Assembly: GCA_017307315.1 (NCBI GenBank)
Contig: JAFKFF010000060.1
Location: 1 to 7,740, forward strand
Origin: Alphaproteobacteria bacterium
Lineage (GTDB): Bacteria; Pseudomonadota; Alphaproteobacteria; Micropepsales; Micropepsaceae
DNA: 7,740 bases
Direction: 5' to 3'
Numbering within the stretch: the stretch's first letter is position 1; every line of letters begins with the position of its first letter. A model generated the notes under the pieces. The model was not told where the DNA came from and did no database searches. It saw only the letters and a list, made by a program, of their open reading frames with translations. Shown in pieces: positions 1 to 7,283 of the stretch. The position numbers were made by a program, and so were the translations under genes.

Positions 1-1559
1 CGGCGCGCGTCGCCATCGTCCATAACGGCATCATCGAGAATTTCCGCGAATTGCGCGAGGAGCTGATCGGGCGCGGCCACAAATTCGAATCCCAGACCGA
101 CAGCGAAGTCGCCGCCCATCTGATCACCGACAATCTGGACAAGGGCATGGCGCCCGACGAAGCCGCCAAGGCGGCGGTCGCCCGTCTCACCGGCGCCTAT
201 TCCATCGCCATGATCTTCAGGGACCACGAAAGCCTCCTGATCGGCGCGCGCAAGGGCGCGCCCATGGCGGTGGGCTATGCGGAGAAAGAATCCTATCTCG
301 GCTCCGATGCCTTCGCGCTGGCGCCTTTCACCAACCGCGTCGCCTATCTGGAGGATGGCGATGTGGCGGTGATCCAGGGCGCGGAGGTTTCGATCTTCGA
401 CGCCGCCGGCCGTCCCGCCAACCGGGAGATCAAGGTCACCTCCGCCTCCGCCGCGCTGGTGGACAAGGGCGGCCACGATCATTTCATGGCCAAGGAGATC
501 CACGAGCAGCCGGAAGTGGTGGGCCATACGCTCGCCCATTATCTCGACCCGGCGGGGCCGGTGGTGCGTCAGCGCGGCGTCGGCCTGCGCGCGGCGCTGT
601 CGAAAGCCTCGCGCCTCACCATCTCGGCCTGCGGCACCGCCTATTACGCCGGCATGGTGGGAAAATACTGGTTCGAGAAGCTGGCCGGCCTGGCGGTGGA
701 ATCCGACGTCGCCTCCGAGCTGCGCTACCGCGATCCCATCTATCCCAAGGACGGCGCCGCGCTATTCGTGTCGCAATCGGGCGAGACCGCCGACACTCTG
801 GCGGCCCTGCGCGATGCCAAGGCCAAGGGCCAGACCACCATCGCGGTGGTGAATGTGGCCGAAAGCTCCATCGCGCGCGAAGCCGATATCGTGCTGCCCA
901 CCTATGCAGGGCCGGAAATCGGCGTTGCTTCGACCAAGGCCTTCACCTGCCAGCTTGCGGCGCTGGCCGCTTTCGCCATCGCGGCGGGCAAGGCGCGCGG
1001 CAAGTTGAACGACGAAGACGAGAAGCGCCTCTGTACCGCGCTCTTGGAGGCGCCCCGCCATATCGCCGAATTCCTCAAGCAGGAAGACACGGTGGCGGCG
1101 CTGGGCCAGGCCATCGCCAAGGCGACCGACGTGCTTTACATGGGCCGCGGCCAGAGCTTCCCGCTGGCGCTGGAAGGCGCGCTCAAGCTCAAGGAAATCT
1201 CCTATATCCATGCCGAAGGCTATGCCGCGGGCGAGATGAAGCATGGCCCCATCGCGCTGATCGACGAGAAGGTGCCGATCATCGTGATCGCGCCGCATGA
1301 CGCGCTTTATGAGAAGACCATCTCCAACATGCAGGAAGTGATGGCGCGAGGCGGCAAGGTGCTGCTGATCTCCGACGCGCGCGGCGTGGCGGAAGCGGGT
1401 CCCGTCTGGGCTTCGATCACCGTGCCGGATGCCGATCCGTTCCTGGCGCCGTTGCTTTACGCCATTCCGGTGCAGCTCTTGGCCTATTACGCCGCCATCG
1501 CCAAAGGCACGGACGTCGATCAGCCGAGAAATCTGGCCAAATCGGTGACGGTGGAGTAA
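1..1559 (+). CDS. glmS: Glutamine--fructose-6-phosphate aminotransferase (isomerizing), 5'-truncated by window edge
   Basis: GlmS makes glucosamine-6-phosphate from fructose-6-phosphate and glutamine, the first step towards UDP-GlcNAc for peptidoglycan and lipopolysaccharide; it is cytosolic. The reading frame is already open at base 3, and its first residues (ARVAIVHNGIIENFRELREE) match family positions near 91 onward. About 90 N-terminal residues, including the catalytic Cys1, therefore lie outside the window; the TTG at 51 is internal, not a start. The Asn-Gly of the glutaminase oxyanion hole is at 24-29. The first sugar isomerase (SIS) domain shows SACGTAYYAG (from 624), SQSGETADT (771) and STKAF (930). 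The second shows GRGQSFPLALEGALKLKEIS (1143) and HAEGYAAGEMKHGP. Equivalents of E. coli Lys485, Glu488 and His504 are coded at 1185, 1194 and 1242. The C-terminus DVDQPRNLAKSVTVE is the classic GlmS ending. The 518 visible residues are intact, with no frameshift. rpiA follows after 49 bases on the same strand. Confidence 0.97.
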   Translation, partial: ARVAIVHNGIIENFRELREELIGRGHKFESQTDSEVAAHLITDNLDKGMAPDEAAKAAVARLTGAYSIAMIFRDHESLLIGARKGAPMAVGYAEKESYLGSDAFALAPFTNRVAYLEDGDVAVIQGAEVSIFDAAGRPANREIKVTSASAALVDKGGHDHFMAKEIHEQPEVVGHTLAHYLDPAGPVVRQRGVGLRAALSKASRLTISACGTAYYAGMVGKYWFEKLAGLAVESDVASELRYRDPIYPKDGAALFVSQSGETADTLAALRDAKAKGQTTIAVVNVAESSIAREADIVLPTYAGPEIGVASTKAFTCQLAALAAFAIAAGKARGKLNDEDEKRLCTALLEAPRHIAEFLKQEDTVAALGQAIAKATDVLYMGRGQSFPLALEGALKLKEISYIHAEGYAAGEMKHGPIALIDEKVPIIVIAPHDALYEKTISNMQEVMARGGKVLLISDARGVAEAGPVWASITVPDADPFLAPLLYAIPVQLLAYYAAIAKGTDVDQPRNLAKSVTVE

Positions 1560-1586
1560 CCGGAAATCTGGCTTGGCCGGGTCGCA

Positions 1587-1605
1587 GCGGACCTTTATGG
1601 TCCGC
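1587..1605 (+). other. Small perfect hairpin between glmS and rpiA
   Basis: GCGGACC (1587-1593) and GGTCCGC (1599-1605) form a perfect 7-bp stem around the 5-base loop TTTAT. No T-tract follows, so it is not an ordinary intrinsic terminator. It ends three bases before the preferred rpiA ATG at 1609, and the alternative in-frame ATG at 1597 begins in its loop. In an mRNA it would occupy the place where a ribosome binding site should be. It could tune rpiA translation or protect a processed transcript end; this is inference. The structure itself is directly visible. Confidence 0.5.
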
Positions 1606-1608
1606 GCC

Positions 1609-2307
1609 ATGACCGACCTAACCCCATTGAAGCGTGCCGCCGCCGCCAAGGCCCTCGAATATGTGGCCGACGGCATGAAGCTGGGGCTGGGCTCCGGCTC
1701 GACCGCCGAACTTTTCGTCGAATTGCTGGCGCCGCGGGTCCGGGGCGGACAGAAGCTGCTTTGCGTGCCGACCTCCGAGCGCACGGCGGCGCTCGCCCGC
1801 AAGCTGGGGCTCACCCTGGCCCAGCTCGACGATCTGGCGCCGCTCGATCTGACGGTGGATGGCGCCGACGAGGCCGATCGCAATCTCGACCTGATCAAGG
1901 GCGGCGGCGGCATGCTGTTGCGCGAGAAGATCGTCGCGACGTCCTCGAAGAAGATGATCGTGATCGCCGACGAATCCAAACTGGTGCCGCGGCTGGGCAA
2001 ATTCCCCTTGCCGGTCGAGATGGTGGAGTTCGGGCACAAAAGCACCGCGGCCCGCCTTTCCGGCGTGTTCGCGGCCCTGGGTTATCAGAATGCGGCGGCG
2101 GTTCTGCGTCTGAAGGATGGTCAGACCTTCAAGACCGACAGCGGCAACGTGATCTATGATTGCCATCTGGGCGCCATCCAGAATGCGGAACAACTCGGCA
2201 CGGCCATCCATGCCGGTCCCGGCGTGGTCGAGCATGGCCTGTTCGTCGACCGCGCCACCACGCTTCTGATCGCGGGTCCGGGCGAAATCGAAGTGATCGA
2301 GCGGTGA
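1609..2307 (+). CDS. rpiA: Ribose-5-phosphate isomerase A
   Basis: RpiA interconverts ribose-5-phosphate and ribulose-5-phosphate in the non-oxidative pentose phosphate pathway, in the cytosol. The 232-residue product has the usual family length. Visible motifs are GLGSGST (residues 26-32) for phosphate binding, VPTSERT (53-59), DLTVDGADE (80-88), LIKGGGGMLLREK (95-107), TDSGN (176-180) and PGVVEHGLF (204-212). Asp84, Asp87, Lys97 and Glu106 correspond to E. coli Asp81, Asp84, Lys94 and Glu103, so the active site is complete. The start is uncertain. ATG 1609 gives MTDLTPLKRAAAAKAL, which fits the family N-terminus. ATG 1597 adds four residues, TTG 1573 adds twelve, and an in-frame stop lies at 1546. 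None has a strong Shine-Dalgarno sequence, so translation may be coupled to glmS or limited by the hairpin at 1587-1605. The gene probably shares a transcript with glmS. Confidence 0.95.
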   Translation: MTDLTPLKRAAAAKALEYVADGMKLGLGSGSTAELFVELLAPRVRGGQKLLCVPTSERTAALARKLGLTLAQLDDLAPLDLTVDGADEADRNLDLIKGGGGMLLREKIVATSSKKMIVIADESKLVPRLGKFPLPVEMVEFGHKSTAARLSGVFAALGYQNAAAVLRLKDGQTFKTDSGNVIYDCHLGAIQNAEQLGTAIHAGPGVVEHGLFVDRATTLLIAGPGEIEVIER

Positions 2308-2315
2308 TCGCCCAC

Positions 2316-2378
2316 TTCGTCATTGCCCGCGCCTGCGGGCAATCCATGGATCACCCCGGCAAGCCGGGTGATGACGAA
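2316..2378. repeat. 63-bp composite palindromic (REP-like) intergenic repeat
   Basis: The element is bounded by an 8-bp perfect terminal inverted repeat, TTCGTCAT (2316-2323) and ATGACGAA (2371-2378). Inside are two further hairpins. The first is a perfect 9-bp stem, ATTGCCCGC (2322-2330) with GCGGGCAAT (2335-2343) around the loop GCCT. The second is ATCACCCCGGC (2350-2360) with GCCGGGTGAT (2363-2372), which has one bulged C. They are joined by the palindrome TCCATGGA (2343-2350). The CGTCAT...ATGACG ends, paired GC stems and central ATCCATGGAT are typical of short palindromic mosaic repeats dispersed in alphaproteobacteria and other proteobacteria; that attribution rests on family knowledge, and only one clear copy is in this window. 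It fills most of the rpiA-gor gap and stops two bases before the gor ribosome binding site. Confidence 0.75.
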
Positions 2379-2395
2379 TTGAGGAAGCACGCATA

Positions 2396-3787
2396 ATGGC
2401 AAAATTCGATTTCGACCTCTTCGTCATCGGCGGCGGCTCGGGCGGGGTGCGTGCCGCCCGCATGGCGGCGATGACGGGCGCCAGGGTAGCGCTGGCCGAG
2501 GAATACCGCATGGGCGGCACCTGCGTGATCCGCGGCTGCATTCCCAAGAAGCTGATGGTCTATGCCAGCCAATTCTCCGAGAATTTCCTGGATGCACCCG
2601 GCTATGGCTGGACCATACCCGGCACGCCGCGCTTCGACTGGGCGAGTTTCATCGCCAACAAGGACAAGGAGATCGCCCGGCTCGAAGGCCTCTACACCAA
2701 GAATGTGAAGGCGGCCGGCGTCACCATCTTTTCCGACCGCGCCGTGTTCACGGACGAACACGCGTTGCTCCTGCTGAACGAAGGCCGCAAGGTGACGGCG
2801 GAAAAGATCCTGATCGCAACGGGCAACCGGCCCACCCGCGAGATGGGCACCACCCATGTCATTCCCGGCGGCGATCTCTGCATCACCTCCAATGAGGTCT
2901 TCCATCTGCCCGAACTGCCCAAGCGGGTGCTGGTGGCGGGCGGCGGCTATATCGCGCTGGAGTTCGCCCATATCTTCCACGGCCTGGGCGCGCATGTCTC
3001 GCTGGTCTATCGCGGGGAAAAGCCCCTGCGCGGGTTCGACAACGACATGCGCGATGCGGTCTGCGAGTCCATGGCGTCGCGCGGGCTCGAGGTGATGCTG
3101 GGCTGCGAATTCACCAAGGTGGAAAAGCGCGGCGGCTCCCTGCACGCCGAAACCAACAAGGGCGGGGTGATCGAATGCGACCAGATTCTGCTCGCCATCG
3201 GGCGCCAGCCCAACACCGACAGCCTGCATGTCGAAAAGGCGGGCGTGGAACTGGGCAGGAAGGGCGAGGTGGTGGTGGATGAATATTCCCGCTCCAGCGC
3301 CCCCCATATCTACGCGGTGGGCGATGTCACCGACCGGCTGCAGCTGACACCGGTGGCGATCCACGAGGCGATGTGCTTCGTCGAGACCGCCTTCAAGAAC
3401 AATCCCACCCGGCCCGACCATGAACATGTGGCGAGCGCGGTCTTCACCACGCCGGAACTGGCGGTGGTCGGCCTGTCGGAGGAAAAGGCGCTGCTGAGCG
3501 GCCATGCGGTCGACGTCTATAAGTCGAGCTTCCGCCCCTTGCTGCACACGTTGGGCGGGCGTCCGGTGCGCACCTCCATGAAAATGGTGGTGGATGCCAA
3601 GACCGACAAAGTGCTGGGCGTGCACATTTTCGGCGATCATGCCGCCGAGATCGTCCAGGTCGCGGCGGTGGCGCTGCGCATGGGTGCGACCAAGCGGGAT
3701 TTCGACCGCACCGTGGCGCTGCATCCCACCGCCGCCGAAGAGCTGGTGACGATGCGGACCAAATCCTATTCCAAAGCGCCGGAATAG
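2396..3787 (+). CDS. gor: Glutathione-disulfide reductase (NADPH)
   Basis: This cytosolic flavoenzyme reduces oxidized glutathione to GSH with NADPH, keeping the thiol pool reduced. At 463 residues it has normal family length and is intact. In order it shows the FAD-binding glycine loop VIGGGSGG (10-17), the redox disulfide Cys43/Cys48 in GGTCVIRGCIPKK, and the NADPH-binding AGGGYIALEFA (181-191). Arg206 and Arg212 in VYRGEKPLRGFD sit where NADPH-specific reductases bind the 2'-phosphate. The second FAD motif is IYAVGD (305-310), and HPTAAEE (443-449) holds the catalytic His443-Glu448 pair. The Arg pair and the CVIRGC form favour glutathione reductase over lipoamide dehydrogenase or mercuric reductase; trypanothione-type reductases are unlikely. 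ATG 2396 is supported by GAGGAAG (2381-2387) eight bases upstream. It follows rpiA on the same strand, but the palindromic repeat in between may partly uncouple it. It converges with the next gene. Confidence 0.95.
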   Translation: MAKFDFDLFVIGGGSGGVRAARMAAMTGARVALAEEYRMGGTCVIRGCIPKKLMVYASQFSENFLDAPGYGWTIPGTPRFDWASFIANKDKEIARLEGLYTKNVKAAGVTIFSDRAVFTDEHALLLLNEGRKVTAEKILIATGNRPTREMGTTHVIPGGDLCITSNEVFHLPELPKRVLVAGGGYIALEFAHIFHGLGAHVSLVYRGEKPLRGFDNDMRDAVCESMASRGLEVMLGCEFTKVEKRGGSLHAETNKGGVIECDQILLAIGRQPNTDSLHVEKAGVELGRKGEVVVDEYSRSSAPHIYAVGDVTDRLQLTPVAIHEAMCFVETAFKNNPTRPDHEHVASAVFTTPELAVVGLSEEKALLSGHAVDVYKSSFRPLLHTLGGRPVRTSMKMVVDAKTDKVLGVHIFGDHAAEIVQVAAVALRMGATKRDFDRTVALHPTAAEELVTMRTKSYSKAPE

Positions 3788-3817
3788 GCGCCCGAAGAGG
3801 TTCAGTCAGGGCTTTTT
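3776..3817. terminator. Weak overlapping hairpins at the convergent gor / DUF3857 gene ends
   Basis: Two small structures overlap here. GCGCC (3776-3780) pairs with GGCGC (3787-3791) around six bases; read leftwards it is followed by TTT, so it could serve the minus-strand gene. GCCC (3790-3793) pairs with GGGC (3809-3812) around 15 bases and is followed rightwards by TTTTT (3813-3817), so it could serve gor. Both stems are short and share bases, so they exclude each other. The T-tract is real, but the stems are weaker than in a typical intrinsic terminator, hence the low confidence. Confidence 0.25.
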
Positions 3818-5713
3818 GTCCGCCGCCGTCAGCCGCGTCTGCACCGAAAAGTCGGCCCGGATCTTGGCCAGCGCCGCCACCGCTTCGGCGCGCAGCGGTC
3901 CCGAGCAGACCGGCTGGCCGACATTGCTTTCGAATTCGCGATGCACGCGCACCACATTGCCGTCTTTCGACCAATGCGTGTCGTAGCGGATGCTGGCGGT
4001 CTTCAAATGCATGTCGGCGGGCAAGGCATCGAGCTTGAACGCATCGGTGAAGTCGATGGCGAAATCCTCGGTCTGGCGGGCGCTGTAGCAGAGCGTGTCG
4101 TCGTCATCTCTGATGCCGCGATTGGTCAAGGGCCCCATCGGCCCGTCGCCGGCCCGGTCGACCAGGCGCAAGGCGTTCGACACGCCGGAAAAAATGTTGG
4201 TGCCGAGCGCCGCGTTGGCGGTGGTGACGCTGCCCGAGATCGCATACTCCGGCGTGAGATCGTCGGTGGGCTTGGCGTCCAGGGTGCCGCCGCTGGTCCC
4301 CTGAAAATTGTGCAGCTTGAGAATGGCGGCGGCGGTCCGCTCCGGTCCCAGTGATTGTACTTCCATGCCGACCCGGCGCAGATCCGCCGCCCAGCCGCCG
4401 GTGGCCGACGTCGTCATGTCGATCTTGATGCGGCGGTCGGGCTGCACTGTCGCCTTGATCGTGTAGGTGGAGGTGAGATCGCCCGGCGCTATGGCGGGCG
4501 TCTTGTGCATGGCCGTACCCTCGCGCACCACATGCACCACCGGCTTGGCGGCATCGGCCAGCGGCAGGGTGCCGAAGGCGGCGGTGCCCATGGTGGTGTC
4601 GGCATATTGGTTCAGCGAAGGCAGCCACACGATCATATGGTTGAAATCGCTCATCACCGGCACGGCGCCGAAGTCGTAGCGCGGCGAGGTGCCGATCAGC
4701 ACGAGTTCGGCGGGAATGTTCTTGGCTTTCAACAATGCGGCGAACAGGACCGCCTGGTCCTTGCAGTCGCCATAGGCATTGGTCAGCGTCCAGTCCGGAT
4801 CGTGCGGAACGAAACCGCCCGCGCCCAATTCGATGGCGACATAGCGGATATGCCGGCTCACCCAGTCGTAAAGCGCGCGGGCCTGCGCTCTGGGATCGGC
4901 GAGCCCCTGCGTGATCGCGTCGGCCTGCTTCTGGACGGCCTGCGTGACCACGATCTTGTCCAGCGCCAGGGGCGCATAGGCATGCGCGAAAGCATCATAG
5001 CTGGCCAGGCTCGAGACCCGGAAATGCGGCCTCGTGTCGGGACGCGGCACCGGCGATGTCGGGCGCGGCTGCGGCCTGGGATTGGAAAAGCGCCAGCGAT
5101 AGACGGTCTGCTCGCCTTCCTCGCTCACGGCCTGGTTCATGTCCTTGGAATCGACCGTGAGGGTCATGGTCTTGGGCACGCGCAAGGTGAACTGGCTGTC
5201 GTCGGCGCCCAGCATCAGATTGGGATAATTGGCCATCATGAACTGGCCGGGAATGACGGCCTGTTTGTCCCGCCGCGTCTCGGTATAGACCAGGGTGTCG
5301 CCGGCCTCGACATTGGGGAAGATGATCACCTTCTGCTCGACATCGGTATAGACCGGCGTCAGCCCTTGCGCGGGCGCGTGTTGAGTCAGAATGGCGGCGG
5401 GCGCGACGGGAATCTTCCGCCCATCGGCTTTCTGGGTATAGGCGCCGGTGATCTCCACCTCCTCCAGGGTCGCGTTGTAGTTGATCGGCAACTGCCCGGC
5501 GGGACCGGTGGGCGGCACTCTCAGGATCTGGATGGCGCTGGTGATGGTGCTCTGTACCCGGCCTTCCGGGCCCACCACGATCTCGTCGCGAAACTGCTTG
5601 ATGCGCAGCGGCAGCTCGGAGGCGGGGCTCGGCGGCGGCGAGGTGGGCTGCGCGGCCGCCATGGAGCCCAGGGCCAGCAGGGCCGAGAGCAGGGGTAGAA
5701 AATGGCGCCGCAT
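3806..5713 (-). CDS. Exported DUF3857 / transglutaminase-like domain protein
   Basis: The 635-residue protein starts with a Sec-type signal peptide: MRRH, a hydrophobic core at 5-20, and a likely cut after AAA (19-21). There is no lipobox Cys, so a soluble periplasmic or outer-surface protein is expected. Residues ~40-190 resemble DUF3857 (for example EEVEITGAYTQKADGRKIPV). A Pro/Arg-rich linker spans 211-230. A transglutaminase/cysteine-protease fold follows at ~260-385, with YGDCKDQAVLFAALLKAKNI (Cys317), SDFNHMIVWL (His359) and QYADTTMG (Asp372): the Cys-His-Asp triad is intact, so catalysis is possible. The rest, to 635, looks beta-rich. The only other cysteines, Cys542 and Cys603, could form a disulfide. 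The start at ATG 5713 (complement) is backed by AGGAAAG (5728-5722) eight bases upstream. The substrate is unknown; peptide cleavage or crosslinking in the envelope is only a guess from the fold. It stands alone on its strand, divergent from the DAHP synthase gene. Confidence 0.88.
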   Translation of the reverse strand: MRRHFLPLLSALLALGSMAAAQPTSPPPSPASELPLRIKQFRDEIVVGPEGRVQSTITSAIQILRVPPTGPAGQLPINYNATLEEVEITGAYTQKADGRKIPVAPAAILTQHAPAQGLTPVYTDVEQKVIIFPNVEAGDTLVYTETRRDKQAVIPGQFMMANYPNLMLGADDSQFTLRVPKTMTLTVDSKDMNQAVSEEGEQTVYRWRFSNPRPQPRPTSPVPRPDTRPHFRVSSLASYDAFAHAYAPLALDKIVVTQAVQKQADAITQGLADPRAQARALYDWVSRHIRYVAIELGAGGFVPHDPDWTLTNAYGDCKDQAVLFAALLKAKNIPAELVLIGTSPRYDFGAVPVMSDFNHMIVWLPSLNQYADTTMGTAAFGTLPLADAAKPVVHVVREGTAMHKTPAIAPGDLTSTYTIKATVQPDRRIKIDMTTSATGGWAADLRRVGMEVQSLGPERTAAAILKLHNFQGTSGGTLDAKPTDDLTPEYAISGSVTTANAALGTNIFSGVSNALRLVDRAGDGPMGPLTNRGIRDDDDTLCYSARQTEDFAIDFTDAFKLDALPADMHLKTASIRYDTHWSKDGNVVRVHREFESNVGQPVCSGPLRAEAVAALAKIRADFSVQTRLTAADKKP

Positions 5714-5903
5714 GGTCGGGACTTTCCTGGAACGGCCGAGCTTAACCCGAAAGGGCGGATTGTTGGCCTCGCGGGCCGGGAAAAGGGCCCCAAAATGCCG
5801 GAAAAATCCAGGACGGGCGTGGATTTACCTCCGGTCCGGGCTTTGCTGGTAAACTCGGGGCCGATCCCCTATATCCCAAGACCAATTCGAAGGGAGATGT
5901 CGC
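5714..5903. promoter_or_regulatory. Divergent intergenic region carrying both promoters
   Basis: These 190 bases separate two genes pointing away from each other, so both promoters should lie here. For the rightward gene the best -10 candidate is TATATC (5870-5875), about 28 bases before the start codon. No convincing -35 sits at the right distance: TTGCTG (5843-5848) is 21 bases away and TGGTAA (5847-5852) is a poor match. For the leftward gene I see no clear promoter hexamers. A short GGGG/CCCC inverted repeat (5857-5860 with 5866-5869) abuts the -10 candidate. I found no riboswitch-like structure and no leader peptide rich in Phe, Tyr or Trp codons. Calling it a promoter region rests on gene orientation; the exact elements are uncertain. 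Confidence 0.4.
5891..5896 (+). promoter_or_regulatory. Ribosome binding site that fixes the GTG start of the DAHP synthase gene
   Basis: AGGGAG sits seven bases before GTG 5904. In that frame a stop occurs at 5850-5852, and no ATG or TTG lies between it and 5904, so GTG is the only sensible start. The ATG at 5897 is out of frame. Confidence 0.75.
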
Positions 5904-7283
5904 GTGGCCCAGCCCTGGACCCCGCAAAGCTGGCAGTCCAAGCCCATCCGCCAGGTGCCGGACTATCCGGACAAGGCGGCGCTGGACCGCGTCCTGACCC
6001 AGCTGAAGAGCCACCCGCCGCTGGTTTTCGCCGGCGAGGCGCGCAATCTGCAGGCCGCGCTGGGCCAGGTGGCGGAAGGCAAGGCTTTCCTGCTTCAGGG
6101 CGGGGATTGCGCCGAAAGCTTCGCCGAATTCCATCCCGACAATATCCGCGACACCTTCCGCGTGCTGCTGCAGATGGCGGTGGTCTTGACCTTCGCGGCC
6201 GGCGTGCCGGTGGTGAAGGTGGGCCGCATCGCGGGTCAGTATGCCAAGCCGCGTTCCGACGATTTCGAGACGCGGGACGGCGTCACGCTGCCCTCCTATC
6301 GCGGCGACAATATCAATGGCGGCGAATTCACGCCGGAAGCACGCATCCCCGATCCGCAGCGGCTGATCCAGGCCAACGCCCATTCGGCGGCGACGCTCAA
6401 TCTGCTGCGCGCCTTCGCGTCGGGCGGTTATGCCGACCTGCACAATGTCCATCGCTGGATGCTGGGCTTCATCGACGACAGTCCGGCGGGCGAGCAATAT
6501 AAGGGCCTGGCCGGGCGCATTTCCGAGGCGCTGGACTTCATGGCGGCGTGCGGCGTGACGCCGGACTCGGTGCCCCAGTTGCGCGCCACCGATTTCTACA
6601 CCAGCCATGAAGCGCTGCTGCTTTCCTACGAACAGGCGATGACGCGCGTGGATTCGACCAGCGGCGACTGGTACGACACTTCGGCGCACATGCTGTGGAT
6701 CGGCGACCGCACCCGCCAACTCGACGGCGCGCATGTCGAGTTCTGCCGCGGCGTCAAGAATCCCATCGGCTTGAAATGCGGCCCCTCGCTGGAGCCGGAC
6801 GATCTCTTGCGTCTGATCGCGGTGCTCAATCCGGCCAATAGTCCCGGGCGGCTCACCCTGATCGCGCGCTTCGGCGCCGACAAGGTGGCCGAGAAGCTGC
6901 CGGCCCTGGTGCGGGCGGTGAAGCGCGAAGGCGCCAAGGTCGTGTGGTCGTCCGATCCCATGCACGGCAACACCATCAAGCTTAAATCCGGTTACAAGAC
7001 CCGGCCGGTCGACCGGGTGCTGGAAGAGGTGCGGACCTTCTTCGCCGTCCATCGCGCCGAAGGCACCCATGCCGGCGGCGTGCATTTCGAGATGACCGGC
7101 CAGGACGTCACCGAGTGCCTGGGCGGCGCCCAGGCGATCAAGGAGCTGGACCTGTCGTCGCGCTACCAGACCGCCTGCGATCCGCGCCTCAATGCCAGCC
7201 AGGCGCTGGAGCTGGCCTTCGTGATCGCCGAAGGCATCCGCGACGAGCGCATCAAGGGCGCGGGCCTTGCCGTTTCGGCGTGA
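5904..7283 (+). CDS. aroG: Class II 3-deoxy-7-phosphoheptulonate (DAHP) synthase
   Basis: This enzyme condenses phosphoenolpyruvate and erythrose-4-phosphate to DAHP, the committed step of the shikimate pathway to chorismate and aromatic amino acids, in the cytosol. The 459-residue product fits class II (plant/actinobacterial type), not the ~350-residue E. coli class I type. It opens with the typical [10 protein letters not shown]. Metal ligands by homology to the M. tuberculosis enzyme are Cys69 (GGDCAESF), His354 (DPMHGN), Glu396 ([15 protein letters not shown]) and Asp426 (CDPRLN). Phosphate/PEP-binding residues include Arg108 ([14 protein letters not shown]), Arg269 ([12 protein letters not shown]), Lys291 ([10 protein letters not shown]) and Arg322 (ARFGADK). 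All are present, so the enzyme should be active. It starts at GTG with a good ribosome binding site. It is probably transcribed alone, from the divergent region to the terminator at 7290-7315. No attenuator is visible, so any feedback control is likely allosteric. The symbol follows common usage; aroF and aroA-II are also used. Confidence 0.95.
   Translation: MAQPWTPQSWQSKPIRQVPDYPDKAALDRVLTQLKSHPPLVFAGEARNLQAALGQVAEGKAFLLQGGDCAESFAEFHPDNIRDTFRVLLQMAVVLTFAAGVPVVKVGRIAGQYAKPRSDDFETRDGVTLPSYRGDNINGGEFTPEARIPDPQRLIQANAHSAATLNLLRAFASGGYADLHNVHRWMLGFIDDSPAGEQYKGLAGRISEALDFMAACGVTPDSVPQLRATDFYTSHEALLLSYEQAMTRVDSTSGDWYDTSAHMLWIGDRTRQLDGAHVEFCRGVKNPIGLKCGPSLEPDDLLRLIAVLNPANSPGRLTLIARFGADKVAEKLPALVRAVKREGAKVVWSSDPMHGNTIKLKSGYKTRPVDRVLEEVRTFFAVHRAEGTHAGGVHFEMTGQDVTECLGGAQAIKELDLSSRYQTACDPRLNASQALELAFVIAEGIRDERIKGAGLAVSA

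Noticed and set aside
51..53. TTG as the start of a 502-residue GlmS
   Set aside because: The frame is open upstream to base 3 and encodes conserved GlmS sequence (VHNGIIEN) before this codon, so it is internal to a gene cut by the window edge.
211..1559. Signs of a riboswitch or ribozyme controlling glmS
   Set aside because: The glmS leader is outside the window, and self-cleaving glmS ribozymes are known mainly from Gram-positive bacteria, so nothing can be claimed here.
762..2045. Long minus-strand open frame opposite glmS and rpiA
   Set aside because: It is antisense to two well-recognised genes, its translation is Arg/His/Ser-rich with no recognisable motif, and GC-rich codon bias readily creates such mirror frames.
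2351..3724. 457-codon minus-strand open frame opposite gor
   Set aside because: It mirrors the glutathione reductase gene almost exactly, has no family motif, and ends inside the palindromic repeat.
4355..5698. 447-codon plus-strand open frame opposite the DUF3857 gene
   Set aside because: The minus-strand frame has a signal peptide, recognisable domains, a catalytic triad and a ribosome binding site. The plus-strand product is Gly/Arg/His-rich without motifs.
5897..5899. ATG just upstream as the DAHP synthase start
   Set aside because: It is out of frame with the enzyme; GTG 5904 is in frame with correct spacing from AGGGAG.
5795..5903. Possible leader peptide (ATG 5795) before the DAHP synthase gene
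   Set aside because: The frame runs on into the DAHP synthase gene instead of ending as a short leader, is not enriched in Phe, Tyr or Trp codons, and no attenuator hairpins follow.
5742..7085. 447-codon minus-strand open frame opposite the DAHP synthase gene
   Set aside because: It is a shadow of a clear class II DAHP synthase gene, and the translation has no recognisable family.
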